DNA of 64,000 nt from Caryophanales bacterium UBA743 (GTDB taxonomy: Bacteria; Bacillota_I; Bacilli_A; RFN20; CAG-826): NCBI GenBank assembly GCA_002297365.1, contig DBKT01000012.1, positions 42,497 through 106,496 of the forward strand, in the 5' to 3' direction. Position 1 is the first letter of the stretch. The number at the start of each line of letters is the position of its first letter. The position numbers were made by a program, and so were the translations under genes. The notes beneath the pieces were generated by a model. It saw only the letters and a list, made by a program, of their open reading frames with translations. It did no database searches and had not been told where the DNA came from. This document shows positions 59,088-64,000 of the stretch, in pieces.

Positions 59088-61607
59088 TCATTCCACGCTC
59101 TTAAGGGATTCCACCATCAAAACCTTACGGATTCTTTTGGTTAAAAGAAGATTAACCGCAAAAGCGACAACGAAGGTCAAAACAAAAGAAAGGAAATAAG
59201 AGAGGGCTTTGATGCAATAGAGATATTCCACAAGTTCAACGACGTTTGTTCCTAACACCCCAAGCATGAAGGGATAGCCAAGAGCCAAGCCAAAAAGAAC
59301 ACCTATTGCGGTTAGCGACATCGTTTCAAAAAGCAAAGACGAAGAGATCTCCTTCCGCGAAAACCCTAAAACCTTCAAAGTGGCAATGTCCCTCGTTCTT
59401 TCTTTGAAATTCATCAAAGCCAGGTTATAAAGAACAACCACCGCAAGAAGAATGGCAAACACCTTCACGGCGTTTGTCATCACCTTAATCCCCGTCATAA
59501 CCTCTTGGATCATGGCATTTCTTTCTTTAGCTGTCATAACGTTGCTGATGGAGTCATCTTGGCTACGCATTCTCTTCGCCAATTGCTCAATGTCCACCTT
59601 ATCTTTGACTTTAACGTAAGCGGTATTGTAGCTCAAAGAAGAAGCGTTTTTTAAAAAGGAGGCATCCGTGTAACAATATATGCCATGATAAGCAAAAGCA
59701 TCTTGGATATAAGCCACTTCCGCTTCATAAGAGAGGCCATTGCATTGAAAATGAAGAACGTCCCCCGCTTTAGCTCCCGTATTACGGGCAATCTTTTGAG
59801 TGATGACGATCTTATCATGATCGAAGTCTAAGTGAATCGTATCTCCGTCCTTTTGCATCAAATACATTTTGCACTCACTTTGAGGGCCCTCTTGCAGGTA
59901 GGCCGTGGTATTCAGAGAAATATAGGGTTCCGCTTCTTTTGCCTCAGGATATTTCAAAAGAGCGGATACCATATCCTCTTTTGACATCGTGTTTTTGAAA
60001 GTGATGGATAGATCGGTGTCATAAAAAATAGAGAAATCGTGTTCAATTCCATAGTCAACCGTATCTTCAATTCCAAAGCCACAGGAAAGCAAGGCTGTGC
60101 AACCCATCACCCCGATAATCACCATAAGCGATTTCATTTTGTTGATGCGGATGTTCCGAAAGGCCATCTTTAAAGAAAGCATGGAAACCTTCTCTTTTTT
60201 ACTTCGGCGAATATGACGCAGTTTCATTTTAGGTGGTTCTGGGCGCATAGAATCCACCGGTTTCAAAGAAACTTCTTTATGACAAATCAAAAGTGTCACA
60301 AGAGATGATATTCCCAAGAAAACAACGGCCGTAAGGATGCCTTCCAAAATAGGGAAGGAATAACGCAAATCAGGCAACGAATATAGAATGGAGTATTTTT
60401 GTCCAAGAATCCAAGGAACGATAATAGGACCCAATACCTCTCCTAAGAAAGTGCCTATCCCCACTAACAAACAAGTTAAACGTATATAATGCCAATAAAT
60501 TTGGGACTTCCTTAAACCAATGGCTTTCAGCGTGCCAATTTGGGAACGTTCTTGAAGAACGCGTTGAGATAAAGTCGTAAGAACGACAAGGATTGCCACA
60601 GCAAAAAAGACGAACGGGAAAACAAAGGTGAATTGCCTAGCTTGGGTAACGTCGTTGTTGATAGTCACATAAAAAGGCATCTCTGAACGGGAAGCCGCAA
60701 GATAAAGATTGTTATCCTCTTTATTGGCGAAATATTGATCGATTTTGTCTTTCAATATCGCTACACGTCCCGGCTCTTTTACGGAAATGAGGTATTGATT
60801 TGGATTCGATAATGTTTCGGATTCAAGGGAGTTGAAGCCAAGAAAGCCTTCTAAGGCGCTAAAAATAATCTTGGTTCCTTCTTCATCGAAGTTTTCTTCA
60901 ATTATTGCCTTTAGCCCTTTTCTGAACATCGAATCAGACATCAAAACCAGAGAGGTGTTATAACTTGATTTGGTGATGTTTTCCGGGAAATTCATAAACC
61001 CCGTAACAGAAGCGTGGAAACAAAGGGCTTCTTCTTTGAAAATATTGGTTTTTCCTTCCTTGAGATAAGAATCGAGGAAAGAGGCATACTCATTTAATCC
61101 ATAGGAAGCGAGGCTCAAATAGAAGGGAACATCTTGATTCAGGGAAAAGAGAGAGTTCCCGCTTATGTTGTTGTTTTTGCTTTTTAGTTCTTTATCGAAA
61201 TAAACAAAGTCCACATCCGTGGAAGTGCTCGAAAGTTCTATTTCCCCGTAGGGCTTTGATATTTGCGGAAGAGAAGGGACAACAGCCAAATAGATGGACT
61301 TGGTGTTTGCTTTGCAAGGAATATAGAGACGTCCTTCCATTTCTTCGCCTTCTTCTAAAAAAGAAGAAATCTTTTCTTGATCTTCTTTTTCATAACGGGT
61401 TGTCGTAACCCAAAGCGAAGCGAGATTCCCTTCCGAATAGACTTCGTTAACACGATTTTCAAAGGATTGGGCGTTTGCTAAAAGGCCAACAAACAAAGTA
61501 ACCGCGATAGCGCCGATGGCAATCACAGCCAAAAATTGCGCCCACGCTTTCTTAAAAGAGCGAAAGAGCATCTTGCTCAAAAGAGAACGGGTTGATTTCT
61601 TTTCCAT
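59088..61607 (-). CDS. ABC transporter permease, FtsX/MacB type with two FtsX domains
   Basis: 839 residues. One N-terminal helix (about 18-45), a large extracellular domain (about 45-330), three helices with LSQRVLQERSQIGTLKAIGL, then a basic linker (KMAFRNIRINKMKSLMVI), a second extracellular domain and three C-terminal helices with DIATLKVLGFSRKEI. This is the mechanotransmission type of transporter that works with the ATPase encoded just upstream (one-base overlap). The substrate may be a peptide, or the complex may act at the envelope. Confidence 0.9.
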   Translation of the reverse strand: MEKKSTRSLLSKMLFRSFKKAWAQFLAVIAIGAIAVTLFVGLLANAQSFENRVNEVYSEGNLASLWVTTTRYEKEDQEKISSFLEEGEEMEGRLYIPCKANTKSIYLAVVPSLPQISKPYGEIELSSTSTDVDFVYFDKELKSKNNNISGNSLFSLNQDVPFYLSLASYGLNEYASFLDSYLKEGKTNIFKEEALCFHASVTGFMNFPENITKSSYNTSLVLMSDSMFRKGLKAIIEENFDEEGTKIIFSALEGFLGFNSLESETLSNPNQYLISVKEPGRVAILKDKIDQYFANKEDNNLYLAASRSEMPFYVTINNDVTQARQFTFVFPFVFFAVAILVVLTTLSQRVLQERSQIGTLKAIGLRKSQIYWHYIRLTCLLVGIGTFLGEVLGPIIVPWILGQKYSILYSLPDLRYSFPILEGILTAVVFLGISSLVTLLICHKEVSLKPVDSMRPEPPKMKLRHIRRSKKEKVSMLSLKMAFRNIRINKMKSLMVIIGVMGCTALLSCGFGIEDTVDYGIEHDFSIFYDTDLSITFKNTMSKEDMVSALLKYPEAKEAEPYISLNTTAYLQEGPQSECKMYLMQKDGDTIHLDFDHDKIVITQKIARNTGAKAGDVLHFQCNGLSYEAEVAYIQDAFAYHGIYCYTDASFLKNASSLSYNTAYVKVKDKVDIEQLAKRMRSQDDSISNVMTAKERNAMIQEVMTGIKVMTNAVKVFAILLAVVVLYNLALMNFKERTRDIATLKVLGFSRKEISSSLLFETMSLTAIGVLFGLALGYPFMLGVLGTNVVELVEYLYCIKALSYFLSFVLTFVVAFAVNLLLTKRIRKVLMVESLKSVE

Positions 61608-62311
61608 TACCAGTCAACCTTTTCTGGGCTTATCGGATGCTCGTTAATGACGTTGGAAACTATCTTCCCATCAGAAATGCGAATGACGCGCGTCGCGCAT
61701 TCGGCAATTTTTTGGTTATGAGTAACGATGATGACGGTTTTCTTATAATTAAGAGAGACGTCATGAAGGAGTTTCAGAATTTGAGCTCCCGTTTTGGAAT
61801 CTAGCGCGCCTGTCGGTTCGTCGCACAGAAGGAGCCTTGGATTTTTCACGATTGCTCGAGCAATCGCGACACGCTGTTGTTCTCCGCCCGATAGTTGGGA
61901 AGGAAAGTTAAAAGCCCGTTTTTCTAAGCCCACTTCTTCAAGGATTTTTTCAGAATCAAAAGGATTTTTCGCGACGGATGCGGCCAATTGCACATTTTCA
62001 AGCGCAGTCAGATTCGGCATCAAATTATAGAATTGAAAAACAAAGCCAATATCTTCTCTTCGAAAGCGAGAAAGTTCTTTGAAATCGTACTTAGCCACAT
62101 CCTTCTCTCCGATGAAATAGCTTCCCTCTGTCGCATTATCCATTCCTCCAAGGATGTTTAAGAGGGTGGATTTCCCCGCGCCAGAAGCGCCTAAGATAAC
62201 CGCGAAAGAACCTTCTTCCAAAAAGAAAGAGACCTTATTTAAAGCGCGGACTTCGTTTTCTTCGCCAAGATTGTATATTTTAGATAAGTCTTTGACTTCG
62301 ATTCCGTTCAT
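61607..62311 (-). CDS. ABC transporter ATP-binding protein, LolD/MacB type
   Basis: 234 residues from the ATG at 62311 (AAAGGAAAG upstream; an upstream TTG is less likely). Walker A LGASGAGKSTLLNI, signature LSGGEQQRVAIARAI, Walker B LLLCDEPTGALDS, switch His in VTHNQKI. Drives the FtsX-type permease whose gene overlaps its end. Confidence 0.94.
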   Translation of the reverse strand: MNGIEVKDLSKIYNLGEENEVRALNKVSFFLEEGSFAVILGASGAGKSTLLNILGGMDNATEGSYFIGEKDVAKYDFKELSRFRREDIGFVFQFYNLMPNLTALENVQLAASVAKNPFDSEKILEEVGLEKRAFNFPSQLSGGEQQRVAIARAIVKNPRLLLCDEPTGALDSKTGAQILKLLHDVSLNYKKTVIIVTHNQKIAECATRVIRISDGKIVSNVINEHPISPEKVDW

Positions 62312-62374
62312 TTTTCTTTCCTTTTGGAACAAGACAATTATGAAGTTTCCCTAAGGAAAAGAGAAGAACGAGTA

Positions 62375-62995
62375 TTATTTGGATCGCTTTTTAAGGATGA
62401 GGCAAAAGCATCCGTAATAGATAGGTATCGCAAGGAAAAGGACCCAGGTTGGGTGCCATAAACCCAAATCCATGCCAATAAAACAATAAATACCCGCTAA
62501 AAGCAAAGGGAAACGAAATCTATTTGGACTTTTGTTGATGATAGCGCCAACTAAGCTAGAAACAACAGGCGGAAAAAGGAATAGTGGCCAAAGCAGGGCC
62601 CACATATTCTTTTCTTTTATGAAAACCCCAAGAAGGACATAGATGATGCAAACGATGCCCATGCAAATTCCGAAGATTAGATTTTCAACCCAGGCATAAG
62701 GGGATTTTTCTTTCTCATCCCCATCCTCATCGTCCTCGTTTTCTTTTTCAGCCGTTTCCTCTTTGACTTCTTGGGCAATTTCTTCCACACTTTGATCGGA
62801 ATTCAGCAATTCATCCAAAGAAACGTTATATATCTTTGCTAAGCAAATTAAATTATCCGTATCAGGTGAAGCCTCCGCTCTTTCCCATTTGGATACGGCT
62901 TGGCGCGATAAGCCGAGCTTCTCCGCCAATTGCTCTTGAGAAAGACCGCTTTTCTTTCTTAATTCAATCAGTCTGTTTGCGATTTCAATGTTCAT
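62375..62995 (-). CDS. Membrane-anchored XRE-family transcriptional regulator
   Basis: 206 residues from the ATG at 62995 (ACGGAGGC at the right spacing). The N-terminal helix-turn-helix (LRKKSGLSQEQLAEKLGLSR, QAVSKWERAEASPD) is followed by an acidic linker (KENEDDEDGDEKEK) and three to four membrane segments. Such regulators usually control the ABC transporter encoded next to them, here the two genes directly downstream. Membrane anchoring suggests sensing of envelope stress or an exported molecule. Confidence 0.85.
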   Translation of the reverse strand: MNIEIANRLIELRKKSGLSQEQLAEKLGLSRQAVSKWERAEASPDTDNLICLAKIYNVSLDELLNSDQSVEEIAQEVKEETAEKENEDDEDGDEKEKSPYAWVENLIFGICMGIVCIIYVLLGVFIKEKNMWALLWPLFLFPPVVSSLVGAIINKSPNRFRFPLLLAGIYCFIGMDLGLWHPTWVLFLAIPIYYGCFCLILKKRSK

Positions 62996-63033
62996 TTTGT
63001 TTGCCTCCGTATAGAACAACACCAATTTACAAA

Positions 63034-63097
63034 GTTGCGAGAAAAGTTACTAGCAAGTCTACTTTTCAAATGCGCAACCACCGGTTGCAATACGCAT
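63034..63097. repeat. Overlapping inverted repeats between the XRE regulator and mntP
   Basis: GTTGCG (63034-63039) ... CGCAAC (63073-63078), with GAAAAGT/ACTTTTC inside, forms one large stem. The same CGCAACC also pairs with GGTTGC (63083-63088), enlarged by TGCG/CGCA to 63097. The two are exclusive. The inner AAAAGT...ACTTTT part may be the XRE operator. Confidence 0.5.
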
Positions 63098-63167
63098 AAA
63101 GCCCCATATTTTTGCTCTTTTATTCTACACCGCTAAGTTAGAAGGCACCAACCATTAGAAGAAAAAC

Positions 63168-63173
63168 TATAAT
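63168..63173 (+). promoter_or_regulatory. -10 box (TATAAT) of mntP
   Basis: TATAAT with an expected start about 4 nt before the ATG. No ribosome-binding site; leaderless. Confidence 0.5.
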
Positions 63174-63183
63174 CCTCATTGCG

Positions 63184-63756
63184 ATGATTGATTGGATTAA
63201 TACATTATTGACTTCCCTTTCGATGTCAATCGATGCAATGACGGTAAGCGCCACAAACGGCTTAAAAGAAAAAGGCATGCCAATAAGGAAGATGCTGCTT
63301 ATCTCTTTAAGTTATGGAATCTTTCAGTTCCTAATGCCCTGCATTGGCTATTTTGTGGGTTTCTCTTTTAAGGAGAGATTAGAGAAATATATTCCTTGGA
63401 TTGCTTTTGCTCTCTTGGGGATATTGGCTTTGAAATCCTTAATGGATTGGATCAAGGGCTTTAAGAAAGCAGAAGAAAAAGAAGAGCCAAGAAAGGTCGG
63501 ATTCCTTGAGATTCTTCTACAAGATGTCGCAACAGCTATCGACGCTCTATGCATCGGCTTTGTTTATCTCGAGTTATCCATTCAAAATGCCCTGATTGTT
63601 TTTGCCATTATCGGCGCCACAACGTTCGTTCTTTCTTTTTTAAGCGTCATTTTAGCAAAGCAAATCGCAAGATATTTAGAAAAATGGGCGGGGCTAATCG
63701 CTTCGATTGTCTTTCTAGCCGTTGGATTAAAAATCTTATTGGAAGGTATTTTGTAA
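63184..63756 (+). CDS. mntP: Manganese efflux pump, MntP family
   Basis: 190 residues with six membrane segments. Two pseudo-repeats each hold the family motif: SIDAMTVSATNG near the start and ATAIDALCIGF near residue 115, with acidic residues thought to bind Mn2+. Exports manganese under excess. The usual yybP-ykoY riboswitch was looked for upstream and not found. Confidence 0.88.
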   Translation: MIDWINTLLTSLSMSIDAMTVSATNGLKEKGMPIRKMLLISLSYGIFQFLMPCIGYFVGFSFKERLEKYIPWIAFALLGILALKSLMDWIKGFKKAEEKEEPRKVGFLEILLQDVATAIDALCIGFVYLELSIQNALIVFAIIGATTFVLSFLSVILAKQIARYLEKWAGLIASIVFLAVGLKILLEGIL

Positions 63757-64000
63757 TTTCATAGAAAAACTTATAATGAGTTCGCTAGGAAACTAGCTAC
63801 CAGAGGGAAACATTGTTCCCCTACAACTTATATTAAAGGTATCCTGACTGGAGACGCTGGTGTTGAAAGCCTGACCATCATGGAATCAGGAATCCTAAAA
63901 GCCGACCATGGAGACCACCTCATTCACACGAGGAAACTTATCCTTCCCTCTGGGGATATGAAAATAAAGGCTACCAAATGAAATGTACCCCTAATCCTGG
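63751..64000 (+). ncRNA. Putative structured non-coding RNA at the window's right edge
   Basis: A TATAAT (63772-63777) is followed by 220 nt without a plausible ORF. The segment begins with a perfect GCTAG-GAAA-CTAGC hairpin (63784-63797). CCAGAGGGAA (63800-63809) is fully complementary to TTCCCTCTGG (63944-63953). The latter is the entire loop of a TATCC/GGATA hairpin (63939-63958), making an H-type pseudoknot. Further stems are TCCTGA/TCAGGA (63842-63890), TGGT/ACCA inside it, and CCTC/GAGG. It continues past the window. No Rfam family was recognised (not tmRNA, RNase P, SRP or 6S by their usual signatures). Confidence 0.5.

Noticed and set aside
63026..63183. yybP-ykoY manganese riboswitch before mntP
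   Set aside because: None of the conserved elements of that riboswitch is visible, and the promoter lies only about 11 nt from the ATG.
1..64000. tRNA, rRNA, CRISPR arrays, insertion sequences, prophage genes
   Set aside because: I looked for T-arm-like GGTTCGAATCC sequences, direct repeat arrays and transposase motifs and found none that hold up.

Overview
The window (64 kb) is a chromosomal segment of a Bacillota/Firmicutes bacterium. The gene order cysS-rlmB-sigH-rpmG-secE-nusG followed by rplK-rplA-rplJ-rplL-ybxB-rpoB-rpoC is the Bacillus-type arrangement. Promoters are ordinary sigma-A type and operon genes carry strong GGAGG ribosome-binding sites. TGA is used as a stop codon, so this is not a UGA=Trp mycoplasma. 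The rpmD (L30) gene is missing from the spc operon, and there are many small lipoproteins with Ser/Glu-rich linkers. Together these suggest an uncultured gut-type lineage of Bacilli, near Erysipelotrichia or the RF39/Mollicutes-related groups. That placement is an inference.

Layout. Positions 1-723 hold the 5' part of a membrane glycosyltransferase-like gene, followed by a doubtful composite ORF (895-1641). From 1.7 to 36.4 kb almost everything is on the minus strand. Transcription runs from the S10-spc-alpha ribosomal superoperon (rpsJ at 36.4 kb to rplQ at 21.3 kb) through a HAD phosphatase and a membrane protein, then cysS-mgtC-rlmB-sigH-rpmG-secE-nusG. Next comes an inserted zinc-efflux pair (arsR-type sensor and P1B-ATPase), then rplK-rplA-rplJ-rplL-ybxB-rpoB-rpoC. 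A structured L10 leader lies before rplJ. The two ribosomal operons that start at rpsJ and rplK share an identical-format palindrome (TTGTGCA-N3-TGCACAA) in their upstream regions.

From 37 to 43 kb there are four lipoprotein genes. From 42.7 to 46.7 kb lies a queuosine salvage cluster (queH, queA, tgt, queT); queT is preceded by a convincing preQ1-I riboswitch that overlaps its ribosome-binding site. From 46.7 to 64 kb there are mixed housekeeping and transport genes: serine dehydratase, a P-loop kinase, a BaiN-type flavoprotein, GtrA, a glutamine-dependent NAD synthetase, an ATP-grasp ligase, MscL, RarA with an overlapping response regulator, TrpRS, an FtsX-type ABC transporter with a membrane-bound XRE regulator, and MntP. 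The last 220 bases hold a promoter-like sequence and a strongly structured non-coding segment that runs off the window.

The main points of interest are: (i) the NAD synthetase carries an N-terminal Phd/YefM antitoxin-like domain and has a perfect 12-bp palindrome in its own promoter; (ii) the shared ribosomal palindrome; (iii) the structured RNA candidate at the right edge; (iv) the zinc-efflux pair, with three operator-like repeats, placed inside the normally conserved nusG-rplK junction; (v) many first genes whose -10 box lies so close to the start codon that their mRNAs should be leaderless.
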